A stretch of DNA of 64,000 nucleotides from Qipengyuania qiaonensis (GTDB lineage: Bacteria > Pseudomonadota > Alphaproteobacteria > Sphingomonadales > Sphingomonadaceae), in the NCBI RefSeq assembly GCF_019711515.1, contig NZ_JAIGNO010000003.1, positions 1 through 64,000 on the forward strand. Reading direction: 5' to 3'. Below, piece after piece: positions 16,466-23,887 of the stretch (its first letter is position 1; the number at the start of each line of letters is the position of its first letter). Position numbers and translations under genes: made by a program. Under the pieces are notes generated by a model. The model saw only the letters and a list, made by a program, of their open reading frames with translations. It did not search any database and was not told where the DNA came from.

Positions 16466-17095
16466 GTCCCAGGCGATCAAGGGCGCGCAGCGCCCGATCC
16501 CGGCCAGATCAGGCCAAGAGAGAGACCGTGAGGTCGGTGCTCGGGAGCTGTCTTGAAGAAAACGTTCGAATGGCGACTCGGACCTGCCTAATGACGAGCG
16601 AGTGCTACCACACGGGCAAGAACCTACGGTGCGGCAGGAATGTTGGAGACCGATGTAACGAAGGGAGGAAAAACGCATCTTCTGTCCGGATAGGCGGCAA
16701 CTGGGGACAGTCACGCGTCCCTGAGGGGAGAGGAGAATGAGCGTTTCAGTCTGGGCGAGACTGCGCTCGACGCGTACTGGAACCGCATAGTCGAGACTTT
16801 CGCCAAGCAACGCTTGATGGCGGCCCCGATTGCTCAACCCCGCACAACTGCTCGCAGACACGCTGGCTGCGACCGATTGCAGCCCGGCCGGATCGCCCAT
16901 CAGCTAAGCGCCCCGATCTAAGTCGGTCGGCCTTCCTCGCCATTTTCCCGAAAGCAGAAGTCGAACCGATGAACGCCGAGCGCCACCAAAGATCGACGGA
17001 CCGGGAAGTCTACTTCGGAAGTGGCGATGGCGATTAACGGCCTTTGAGCCTCCGCATATGCCTGCCAGCGTAGCGCACCGACAAAATGGGTTGCA

Positions 17096-17126
17096 TGTCG
17101 GATATTCCGACATTATAGAATCGGAA
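17096..17126. promoter_or_regulatory. Operator of the XRE/ImmA/C1-protease operon
   Basis: TGTCGGA (17096-17102) and TCCGACA (17106-17112) form a 17-bp near-perfect palindrome. A third half-site, TCGGAA (17121-17126), pairs with TTCCGA (17105-17110) over 10 bp. The cluster ends 25 bp before the first start codon of the operon, as expected for an operator of its XRE protein. Confidence 0.55.
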
Positions 17127-17151
17127 TGTAGCTTAATCATGCGAGGCTTAT

Positions 17152-17490
17152 ATGGCGACCATTGCCCCTCATGCGCCAGCAAAAACGGCCTTTCCGAAGG
17201 CCGATGTGATCACGGCGCTGACCGACGAGTTGCTTACTGTAGCGGGAATTGAAGCGCAGCTCCGTGGCATCGCCCTGCCTAAAGATCAGGCAGGAGTCAT
17301 GAAGGCAGCAATCCCGCTCGATTCGCTTTCGGTTGTGGACACGCTTTGCGCCATAGAGGCCGTGGTCGGCTTCGAGCTTCGCGACAACATCGTGCGAACG
17401 GGAGGATATGATTCGATCGAAGAGGCGCTCGCCCATGTCGTGCCTCGAATCGAGAGGGTCTGGGTCAAGAAGAAAGGAGCCAAGCCATGA
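17152..17490 (+). CDS. Acyl-carrier-protein-like protein of the protease operon
   Basis: A 112-residue protein. Residues 54-100 read IPLDSLSVVDTLCAIEAVV, then GFELRDNIVRTGGYDSIEEALAHV. This mimics the ACP fold: DSL with the serine that would carry phosphopantetheine (about S58), then the hydrophobic helix II/III spacing. No fatty-acid or polyketide gene is near; instead it is the first gene of an XRE-ImmA-papain operon and overlaps the XRE start by 4 bp. It could be a carrier for an unknown acyl or peptidyl group, or a fold relative without the prosthetic group. The start has GAGG upstream. Confidence 0.6.
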   Translation: MATIAPHAPAKTAFPKADVITALTDELLTVAGIEAQLRGIALPKDQAGVMKAAIPLDSLSVVDTLCAIEAVVGFELRDNIVRTGGYDSIEEALAHVVPRIERVWVKKKGAKP

Positions 17491-17864
17491 GCAATGTGGC
17501 TGTCAGCCAAGAAAGCGATGACGCTATGGAACGTCAACGCCTCGGCAATCGTCTGCGCGACGCGCGGAAATATCTCGGCCTCAAGCAGGACGAGGTGGCC
17601 AGCTATCTCAAGATTCCGCGCACGGCATTGACGGATATCGAGAATGGCCAGCGCCGTGTCGAGGCGATCGAGCTCACGCGCCTTGCCAAGCTCTACCGGC
17701 AGTCGGTCGCCTATTTCACGGGCGAGGACGAAGCTTCGGCAAGTCTTCCGCCTGACGTTGCGCATCTGGCGCGTCGTGTGGCGGATCTTTCGAGCGAGGA
17801 CCGCGCGGAGCTTGGCCGTTTCGCCGAGTATCTACGCTCGCGTTCGGCTGGGGAGCAGGCCTAA
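17487..17864 (+). CDS. XRE-family repressor of the protease operon
   Basis: A 125-residue regulator with an N-terminal HTH (LGNRLRDARKYLGLKQDEVASYLKIPRTALTDIENGQRRVEAIELTRLAKLY) and a helical C-terminus ending in AELGRFAEYLRSR. An XRE gene directly followed by an ImmA/IrrE metallopeptidase recalls the ImmR-ImmA pair of ICEBs1, in which the peptidase cleaves the repressor. The same relation is plausible here but not shown. Likely binding sites are the TCGGA half-sites at 17096-17126. Confidence 0.85.
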   Translation: MSNVAVSQESDDAMERQRLGNRLRDARKYLGLKQDEVASYLKIPRTALTDIENGQRRVEAIELTRLAKLYRQSVAYFTGEDEASASLPPDVAHLARRVADLSSEDRAELGRFAEYLRSRSAGEQA

Positions 17865-17867
17865 TCC

Positions 17868-18878
17868 ATGGCGAGCGACTATGAAAGTGCGGTTCGCGCG
17901 GGCGCGATGGCAGCCGGCAGACTTCATCGCCGTCTTGACACGCAGGCGCTGATCGGACGGCATGGCGGCAACGTCGATGTCTTCGGCGCGATACATGCGC
18001 TCGATCTTCCGTTGCTATTACGGCCGCTCAAGGGCTTGTTGGGAGCCTATCTTAGTTCGCCCGCCCCGGGAGTGCTCGTTACCACTGAACGGCCAATGAG
18101 CATCCAACGCTTCACCGCCGCGCATGAGCTGGGCCATTTCTTCATGCGGCACGAACCCAGCCTGGATGATGAAAGCATTTTACGGCGCATGCCGATGAGC
18201 CCCGAACCGGGCAATCAGTTTCAGGAAACCGAAGCCGACGCGTTCGCCATCGCATTCATGATGCCCAAATGGCTAATCGCGCTTCATTGCGCGCGGCAGG
18301 GCTGGACGGTTGATGAACTGCGTCGGCCCAACATCGCCTATCAGCTCTCTCTACGGATTGGGGCCAGCTACGAAGCGACCTGCAGAACGCTCTTTCGATA
18401 CAAACTCATTTCGGATGCCGTCATGCGCGAATTGATCGATACCAAGCCGCGCAGCCTGAAGGTTGACCTGCTGGATGACTACCGCCCCACTGATTATCGC
18501 GGCGATGTCTGGCTGCTGACCGAACGCGACGAAGGCACGCGGATCGATGGCAGCCGCAATGACCTCTTCGTGCTGCGCCTGAAGGAACATGCCGGAGGCG
18601 GATATCTGTGGGATCTCGACCAGTTGATGGCGAGCGGATTTGCGGTGGTGCGTGATGAGCGCGAGGCACTCGATGCGGAAGCAATCGGCGGACCAGTGGT
18701 CCGGCGGGTGACCGCAGCGCCGGAGGCAGCTCAGCGAGGACGGATGTCGCTCAACGAGAGGCGGCCGTGGCAACCGGCCACGGCCAATGCGAGCCTGACG
18801 ATCGATTTTGATTTCACCGGGCCGGAACAGGAAGGTCTTTCCCGAGCGGAACGGCGCCATTTGCTCGAGGCCGCCTGA
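17868..18878 (+). CDS. ImmA/IrrE metallopeptidase with a C-terminal chagasin-like inhibitor domain
   Basis: A 336-residue two-part protein. Residues 75-150 carry the zinc-peptidase motif FTAAHELGHFFMRHE (H86, E87, H90) and the third-ligand region FQETEADAFAIAFMMP. Residues 232-318 look like a chagasin (I42) cysteine-peptidase inhibitor: LKEHAGGGYLWDL stands for the NPTTGYxW loop, AIGGPVVRRV for the GxGG loop, and NERRPWQP for the RPW loop. Chagasin-type domains plug the active site of papain-family proteases, and the next gene encodes one. I infer a switch: the metallopeptidase senses a trigger and the attached inhibitor holds or releases the cysteine protease. The domain call rests on motif reading only. 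Confidence 0.72.
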   Translation: MASDYESAVRAGAMAAGRLHRRLDTQALIGRHGGNVDVFGAIHALDLPLLLRPLKGLLGAYLSSPAPGVLVTTERPMSIQRFTAAHELGHFFMRHEPSLDDESILRRMPMSPEPGNQFQETEADAFAIAFMMPKWLIALHCARQGWTVDELRRPNIAYQLSLRIGASYEATCRTLFRYKLISDAVMRELIDTKPRSLKVDLLDDYRPTDYRGDVWLLTERDEGTRIDGSRNDLFVLRLKEHAGGGYLWDLDQLMASGFAVVRDEREALDAEAIGGPVVRRVTAAPEAAQRGRMSLNERRPWQPATANASLTIDFDFTGPEQEGLSRAERRHLLEAA

Positions 18879-18884
18879 CTTCCC

Positions 18885-19565
18885 ATGATCGACATAAAGA
18901 CCGACCTCCGGCCATTCCTAGGGCCTGTGCGCGATCAAGGAGCGCGACCGACCTGTCTTGCCTTCGCGGCGAGCGATACCCATGCCAGTCTACGCGAGGG
19001 ATGGATGCCGTTGTCTTGCGAATATGTCTTCTTCCGAGCGCAGCAGCGCACAGGGCGGCGGCATGACCAGGGTGCCACGCTTTCAGCTATACTGGAGACC
19101 CTGCGGCTCGACGGCCAACCTGCTGAAAGCGGATGGCCCTATCTCGATGCCGTGCCGGACGATCCCGACCACTGGACGCCGCCATCAGACGTCGGCCCAC
19201 GTTTCGGCAGGAAAGGAGGGCCCGCCGCAATCGACCTCGGCCCGATTGTCGAGGCCCTCGATAGCAAGAAGCCGGTGATGCTGCTTTCGACCCTGTCGCA
19301 GTCGTTTTTCGCACCGGCCAATGAAGGCGTGGTCGATCCGGCCAATGACGAGAAACCCGATCCAAGCCTGCGGCATGCAATCGTGGCGGTGGGCCACGGC
19401 CATGCCGCCGGCCAGAACGCAATCCTCATCCGCAACAGCTGGGGCGCCAGCTGGGGTGTGGACGGCCATGCCTGGCTGACTGAGAAATTCCTGAAGCCGC
19501 GCCTATTCGCGACGGCAATTCTGACGGAGGATATCGATGTATCTACCCGTGCCGCCGCAGCCTGA
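18885..19565 (+). CDS. Papain-family (C1) cysteine protease
   Basis: A 226-residue compact C1A peptidase with every catalytic element in order: oxyanion glutamine and nucleophile in GPVRDQGARPTCLAFAAS (Q18, C24), histidine in SLRHAIVAVGHG (H164), asparagine in LIRNSWGASWGVDGHAWL (N184). No signal peptide or propeptide is visible, so it is probably cytosolic and must be controlled by other means, plausibly the chagasin-like domain encoded just upstream (6 bp gap). Cytosolic papain-like proteases are rare in bacteria outside effectors and defence. Confidence 0.85.
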   Translation: MIDIKTDLRPFLGPVRDQGARPTCLAFAASDTHASLREGWMPLSCEYVFFRAQQRTGRRHDQGATLSAILETLRLDGQPAESGWPYLDAVPDDPDHWTPPSDVGPRFGRKGGPAAIDLGPIVEALDSKKPVMLLSTLSQSFFAPANEGVVDPANDEKPDPSLRHAIVAVGHGHAAGQNAILIRNSWGASWGVDGHAWLTEKFLKPRLFATAILTEDIDVSTRAAAA

Positions 19566-20325
19566 TTGCGTCTCGGCTTGGCGTGAAGCCGTCCGCCTGG
19601 TGAATGCAAGGCCTGGGCATCACGAGCATAATGTCCTGATCGATGTTGCCGACCCGTTGGCTCGCGCCGATCTATCCGATCCAGTGGTCGCGCTGGTCGA
19701 CGCCTTCCTTAAAGACCGCGATACCAAGCGCATCGAGACGGTCGCAAACACGATCTTTCCAGCGGCGCTTTATCGGCGCTACGGTTCGCCGACGTTCTTC
19801 ACGCGATTTACGGACAATGTTCTGCCCAAGGTCCGTTCGCCGGGAAAGAAGAGCTGGTCCGGTTATTATTTCGAACGGATGATGCAACTTCCGCAGCCGG
19901 AAGGCGAGCCGCTAAACCAGTTGACCGAGATCATCGGGCGGCTGAAAGACCCGACTGTGCGGGCGCTCAACAAGTTTGAACTCAGCGTGTTTGATCCGCT
20001 GCGCGATGTCGATGGGTCGCCTTATGGCGGACAATGCCTTAGTTTCGCGAGCTTCAAGTTGATTGGCGATGGCGACGGCCGTCGGCTGGCGCTCACCGCG
20101 ATGTATCGCAATCATTATTATATTGAAAAGCTACTCGGCAATCTGATCGGCCTTGGCCGTCTGCAGCAGTTCGTGGCTGAGGAGTCGGGCATCGCGATGG
20201 GGCCGCTCACGATCCTTTCGACGCATGCCACGATCGATGTGAAGAACGGAAAATGGAACCGTGGAGATATTGCAGCTCTGCTCGCGGCCTGCGATCAAGC
20301 CAAGGCCTTGGCCGTCGCTGCATAG
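19537..20325 (+). CDS. Thymidylate-synthase-like protein of the protease operon
   Basis: A 262-residue protein whose second half parallels ThyA. QLTEIIGRLKDP corresponds to the N-terminal helix. YGGQCLSFASFKL places a cysteine (C167) where the ThyA nucleophile sits. LALTAMYRNHYYIEKLLGNLIGLGRLQQFVAEESGIAMGPLTILSTHATID mirrors the LYQRSxDxxLGxPFNIA...GD-H-Y stretch, with altered substrate residues. It could methylate or hydroxymethylate a pyrimidine, or be a non-catalytic sensor. It overlaps the C1 protease gene by 29 bp and the convergent glycosylase gene by 31 bp. Family assignment is moderate. Confidence 0.55.
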   Translation: MYLPVPPQPDCVSAWREAVRLVNARPGHHEHNVLIDVADPLARADLSDPVVALVDAFLKDRDTKRIETVANTIFPAALYRRYGSPTFFTRFTDNVLPKVRSPGKKSWSGYYFERMMQLPQPEGEPLNQLTEIIGRLKDPTVRALNKFELSVFDPLRDVDGSPYGGQCLSFASFKLIGDGDGRRLALTAMYRNHYYIEKLLGNLIGLGRLQQFVAEESGIAMGPLTILSTHATIDVKNGKWNRGDIAALLAACDQAKALAVAA

Positions 20326-20996
20326 CGAGGTCCGAGCGGCAGTTCTGGTAAACCGACCGGGTCGTCTGCGATCCCGTAGAGGCCGTACATTCCGTCGATG
20401 AATTCGCGTTGCCCGCCATAGCTTGGATGGCGGATCGCAGTAACTTCTGTATCCAGTTCAGCCAGCGCGAGATGTGCATCGCGTCCGATCGCAACGATAC
20501 GGCGGGGCTGCACCATCGATACCAGCGCCTGTAGCAGAGGCCAGGTCGCTTCACGCTCGGCGCGGCTATGGCAGCGATTGGACATTGGATCATCCGCCTC
20601 ATGCGGATGAAAGGGAAAGACATTCCACAACATGACTGGCTGTCCGATACGGCCAAGCACCTGCCATACGATTGCGGCAGTGCGTTCGGCAATTTCCGGC
20701 CCCTGCGTGGCACGCTCCAACGCGATACCGCCCATCAGTGCCGATGCATGGGTAAGATGCACCTCGTCGGTCAGCGGCACCCCAGTGCGACGTCCGCCGC
20801 GATACCCAAGATCGCGGGCAATCCAGATCGTTTCGACATGCGCATCGAGCGCAGCTTCCAGCATGCCCTGGAGGTTGGACCGGCGCCGCGCCGCAGCATC
20901 GCGGCGGTCATGGATGGAACAGCGGTCGCGCCATGGGTTGAATACCGAGGGCAATTTCGCTGCCGCCAATGCCGATACGAAGGTCTTGGGGGTCAT
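20295..20996 (-). CDS. Uracil-DNA-glycosylase-superfamily protein
   Basis: A 233-residue protein with the landmarks of this superfamily: FNPWRD near residue 19, IARDLGYRGGRRTGVPLTDE at 59-78 (equivalent to the GExPG active-site loop, with the usual acidic residue replaced), LWNVFPFHPHE, and IRHPSYGG near the end, matching the HPS loop. It may excise deaminated or modified bases, or merely bind them. It overlaps the MazG stop by 4 bp in the minus operon. Altered residues in the water-activating loop mean activity should not be assumed. Confidence 0.65.
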   Translation of the reverse strand: MTPKTFVSALAAAKLPSVFNPWRDRCSIHDRRDAAARRRSNLQGMLEAALDAHVETIWIARDLGYRGGRRTGVPLTDEVHLTHASALMGGIALERATQGPEIAERTAAIVWQVLGRIGQPVMLWNVFPFHPHEADDPMSNRCHSRAEREATWPLLQALVSMVQPRRIVAIGRDAHLALAELDTEVTAIRHPSYGGQREFIDGMYGLYGIADDPVGLPELPLGPRYAATAKALA

Positions 20997-22174
20997 TGCG
21001 GCAATTCCTTAATGCGCAAGCGACGGCGGTCGAAATCGATCGTGATTCGCGCCCGTCGGTTTTTCTGGAGGAAGCGGAAAGCAGCATAACCCTGGAGAAT
21101 TGCTTCCTCCCAGAGCCACAGCGGACAGCGGTCAGCCTCGTAACCGGCGACGAATTGGCGGACATGCTTGAGCATGTCCAGCGGAAGTCCGCCTCGTTTG
21201 ACGTCTTCGAAAAAATTGAGTTGCTGCGCTTGACCGAAAAGCCAGGAAGTGACCCCTTCCTCGATCAAGATGGCGCGCGCACCATCCTCGGCTTCGTCAA
21301 GCTTCGGGTCACTCTTTCGTTTAAGTCGAAGCAGAGCGCGGATCACTGGTGACCAGCCCAGCACCGCGACATAGGCGTAGTGAAAGACATCGTGGAACCG
21401 ATAGTCGTCGGCTTCGATGGCATTGTCGGTCAGCCTATCGCCGACATAGACCCCGCGCGAACGCTGGAAGACATAATCGCGACCCCGTACGTTGCGCTCG
21501 TAGATATCGATCTGCATCGATCGGGGGAGCTGCTCCTCGGTGTCTTTGTCGGCATCAAAGGCAGGCGGGTAGATGCGTTCGCGCGGCCATCGATCAAAGA
21601 TCTTCTGCAAGTTCTTGATCGCAGCCGCCTCAATGGTAATGCCTGAGTCGGTCGATGCGCGAATGACACAACGCATTACAGCGATGAGCCGTTCGGCCAC
21701 TTCGGTGCGGTGCCGAGTTGAATTACCTCCTTCGATTTCCCGCGCGAGAAGTCCGACCTCGCCAGCCAGGGCGAGCAGGCTGTGTTCGAATTCTGGCATG
21801 GGCGCTTTGGCGAGTGGAATGTGCGCTGGTTGTAGGGCGTGCAGACTAAGACTTCCGTTTGCGCCCGCGGCGTATTCGCCATCTCTCTCGAGCGCAGCGG
21901 CCGCGATGTCGCTCAATATCAAGCGATGGCGCCGGGCGATTGCGGCCAGATACCACAGAACGTCACCGATTTCTTCAGCGACGGCTTCGGCATAGCCAAG
22001 ATAGGAGGCGGCATCGCGCTGTTTCTTCTTGGCTTCGGCGAGTAGACTGCCAGTTTCGCCGAAGAGGCCTAGCATAGTGAACCCGACAGTGCCGGAACCT
22101 TTGCGCTGGTCGGTCCGCGCTGCCTCGCTCGCATAATGATCGACTGTTAGCGCCTCAAATTCGTCTTTGATCAT
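20993..22174 (-). CDS. MazG-type nucleotide pyrophosphohydrolase with MazG C-terminal domain
   Basis: A 393-residue protein. The N-terminal all-alpha NTP pyrophosphohydrolase half has GLFGETGSLLAEAKKK and AVAEEIGDVLWYLAAIAR with the metal-binding ExxE...EExxD pattern. Residues of about 125-205 look like a degenerate repeat of the same fold (ALAGEVGLLAREIEGG, but the EExxD is lost). The C-terminal part (NVGDRLTDNAIEADDYRFHDVFH-like, ARAILIEEGVTSWLF, WEEAILQGYAAFRFL) matches the MazG C-terminal domain of phage- and island-borne homologues. It would hydrolyse (d)NTPs or alarmones. Flanked by overlapping RHH and glycosylase genes. Confidence 0.78.
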   Translation of the reverse strand: MIKDEFEALTVDHYASEAARTDQRKGSGTVGFTMLGLFGETGSLLAEAKKKQRDAASYLGYAEAVAEEIGDVLWYLAAIARRHRLILSDIAAAALERDGEYAAGANGSLSLHALQPAHIPLAKAPMPEFEHSLLALAGEVGLLAREIEGGNSTRHRTEVAERLIAVMRCVIRASTDSGITIEAAAIKNLQKIFDRWPRERIYPPAFDADKDTEEQLPRSMQIDIYERNVRGRDYVFQRSRGVYVGDRLTDNAIEADDYRFHDVFHYAYVAVLGWSPVIRALLRLKRKSDPKLDEAEDGARAILIEEGVTSWLFGQAQQLNFFEDVKRGGLPLDMLKHVRQFVAGYEADRCPLWLWEEAILQGYAAFRFLQKNRRARITIDFDRRRLRIKELPQ

Positions 22175-22368
22175 GTGCGTTTCCGTCGGTCCGTGATCGC
22201 GCCTTCGGGCACGACCACGCCATAGGCCGCGAGGGCTCTCAACACGATCATACGAATCGGCTCGCGACTATCGAGTGCGCGCTGCCCAAGATCGCGCTTG
22301 GTTTCGGTCGGCACTTGGACCTGGAGATGCTCGTCCCCGCTGTCATCGACGTCGCCCTTCTGTTTCAT
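22171..22368 (-). CDS. Small ribbon-helix-helix protein, first gene of the MazG operon
   Basis: A 65-residue protein with LQVQVPTETKRDLGQRALDSREPIRMIVLRALAAYGV, a typical RHH strand and two helices. Its stop overlaps the MazG start by 4 bp. As the promoter-proximal gene it is the likely autoregulator, and an AT-rich palindrome at 22394-22413 immediately upstream is the likely operator. The layout resembles small antitoxin-like regulators. Confidence 0.7.
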   Translation of the reverse strand: MKQKGDVDDSGDEHLQVQVPTETKRDLGQRALDSREPIRMIVLRALAAYGVVVPEGAITDRRKRT

Positions 22369-22393
22369 GAAAACATAAAAGCATATTTTAATG

Positions 22394-22413
22394 AAAATTG
22401 AAAGCTCAATTTT
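22394..22413. promoter_or_regulatory. Palindrome upstream of the RHH-MazG-glycosylase operon
   Basis: AAAATTGA (22394-22401), 4-bp spacer, TCAATTTT (22406-22413), in an AT-rich promoter about 30 bp upstream of the RHH start codon. Size and position suit an RHH operator. Confidence 0.5.
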
Positions 22414-22501
22414 TCAACCTCGACTTGGTTGGGCTTAGTGACGAAGATCGGCTGTGAGCATCCTTGCCGATCCGGGTTGTGGCAAGGTCAGCCGGGCGTA
22501 C

Positions 22502-22660
22502 TCAAAACGGATCGTAAACGTGAACGATCAGGCTCGGATCGCCATCGTAGTCGGCATCGGTCATGACCGCGTAGCCGTCGCTGGTGTGGACGAGAACGAC
22601 GCAGGTCATCAGCGTCTGGGCGAGGCTCCAGGCGTATCTCTGGGCGGTGGAAAGCGACAT
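22502..22660 (-). CDS. Small conserved integrative-element protein
   Basis: A 52-residue protein (MSLSTAQRYAWSLAQTLMT..., GYAVMTDADYDGDPSLIVHVYDPF). The tail with an acidic DYDGD and terminal DPF resembles short uncharacterised proteins that I associate with alphaproteobacterial integrative elements. It lies between the cargo block and the HEPN-like gene, and its upstream 130 bp is GC-rich with hairpins. Function unknown. Confidence 0.5.
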   Translation of the reverse strand: MSLSTAQRYAWSLAQTLMTCVVLVHTSDGYAVMTDADYDGDPSLIVHVYDPF

Positions 22661-22944
22661 GGGACTGCTCCTGCTTCGGAGCGGGGACCGTCCCCGCTCG
22701 ACAGGCGCACGGGCGGCCATCGCGGGGCCGCGATCACCGACAAGCAAAGCTGGAGGCCGCAAGCTTCGCTTAGCGGACCCCCTGCGGGTTGATCGTCACA
22801 AGGCCATGCGGAGGGTAGGAGTAAGCCAGGGAGAGCGGGGTGGTCGCCGCAAGCGTGTCAGAGCCGCTTATGTCGCCGCGCGAGGACAGATCGCGAGCTA
22901 CGGAACGGTTTGGAACAAGCTCTTGATCCGCTAAAGCGATAGGC

Positions 22945-23823
22945 ATGGCTACTTGGACCGACGAAGATATCTATCGCCTTGACCTCGAACTTGCGAAGAA
23001 GGGCGTCGCCCAGCACGCTCGAGCGCATCACGTAGCGATGGAAATCCTGGGCCCCGAATATGTGATCGGAGTCGGCGGCAATCCGCAGGTCGACGAAGTC
23101 CTAGCCAACTACGCCCGGCTATTCCCCGGCGCTGAGAAGACCTGGCCGGGCATGGGAACCGGTCTCGTCGCCTCGGTGGATCAGGTTCGCAAGGTCACCG
23201 TGCCGGTCGTTTTCGGAACCTGCACCGTGTCTATTCACGAAGGCCTGGGTTTCAGCAGCCATGCTGAATTTGCAAACTGGTGCCGCCAGGATCAGGACAT
23301 CGCGCTCAAGTCCGCGTTTTCATTCGCCGACATTTTCGATCTCACCTACGGTCGTGATGAAGTGACGCATTCTTCGCCTGATGCGATCGAGATGTGGACC
23401 TTGGCGTTGTCCCACCTCGAAGTGACAACCAACAGTATAATCGGCGGTTTCGATCTCGCGGCCCTTACCCAGTCGATCTGTATGACCGTCGAATTGTCGC
23501 TCAAGGCGGCGCTCGCTCATCTCGGAGTGACCGAGAAAGAGCTGAAAGCCATTGGTCACAATAACGTTGAGAGCGCGAAACTCTTGGCATCGCTGAAGCC
23601 ACACCGTGATGATCCGCTGATCGAACAACTAGTCGCCAAACTCCCGCCCTACGTCGGGTCGCGCTATAAGCGAGCCGATCTCACAAGGTTGGCAATGATC
23701 GATCTTGCTCTCGCAAGTCAGTTCATCGCATCCTCGACATTGCGGCGGCTCACAGATCGGGATTTTGCAGCGATGATCGAAACGGAAGATGGGCCAGACG
23801 CGCGCTCGCGCCTCTTCGACTGA
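22945..23823 (+). CDS. Uncharacterised protein with a HEPN-like C-terminus
   Basis: A 292-residue protein. I do not recognise the first 150 residues. From about residue 178 the sequence ELSLKAALAHLGVTEKELKAIGHNNVESAKLLASLKPH, then YVGSRYKRADLTRLAMIDLALASQFIA, has the spacing of HEPN helical bundles (LKA...LGH). The R-x4-6-H ribonuclease motif of toxic HEPNs is not clear, so it may be a binding version. It stands alone on the plus strand between minus backbone genes, a typical cargo position. Confidence 0.5.
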   Translation: MATWTDEDIYRLDLELAKKGVAQHARAHHVAMEILGPEYVIGVGGNPQVDEVLANYARLFPGAEKTWPGMGTGLVASVDQVRKVTVPVVFGTCTVSIHEGLGFSSHAEFANWCRQDQDIALKSAFSFADIFDLTYGRDEVTHSSPDAIEMWTLALSHLEVTTNSIIGGFDLAALTQSICMTVELSLKAALAHLGVTEKELKAIGHNNVESAKLLASLKPHRDDPLIEQLVAKLPPYVGSRYKRADLTRLAMIDLALASQFIASSTLRRLTDRDFAAMIETEDGPDARSRLFD

Positions 23824-23887
23824 TTTTCTCGGGAGGGTGACGCTGGCTAGCCAAAAGCGCTGCTGACCGCTCGTGAAGTGGCGGCGC

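Larger units (their letters stand above)
16276..17151. other. Gene-poor stretch: DUF736 leader, then cargo junction
   Basis: No convincing gene is visible. The first 200 bp hold the structured repeat described separately. From about 16480 to 17080 I see only degenerate frames without family resemblance, probably junction debris between the element backbone (left) and the 17.1-22.4 kb cargo (right). The last 60 bp hold the operator of the cargo operon. Confidence 0.6.

Noticed and set aside
16327-16740. 137-codon frame upstream of DUF736
   Set aside because: Low-complexity Arg/Ala composition, overlaps the structured leader repeat, no ribosome site.
22661-22944. Third copy of the structured leader repeat
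   Set aside because: The GC-rich hairpins here do not share the CTTTCTT/AAGAAAG pairing or the flanking boxes of the other two copies.
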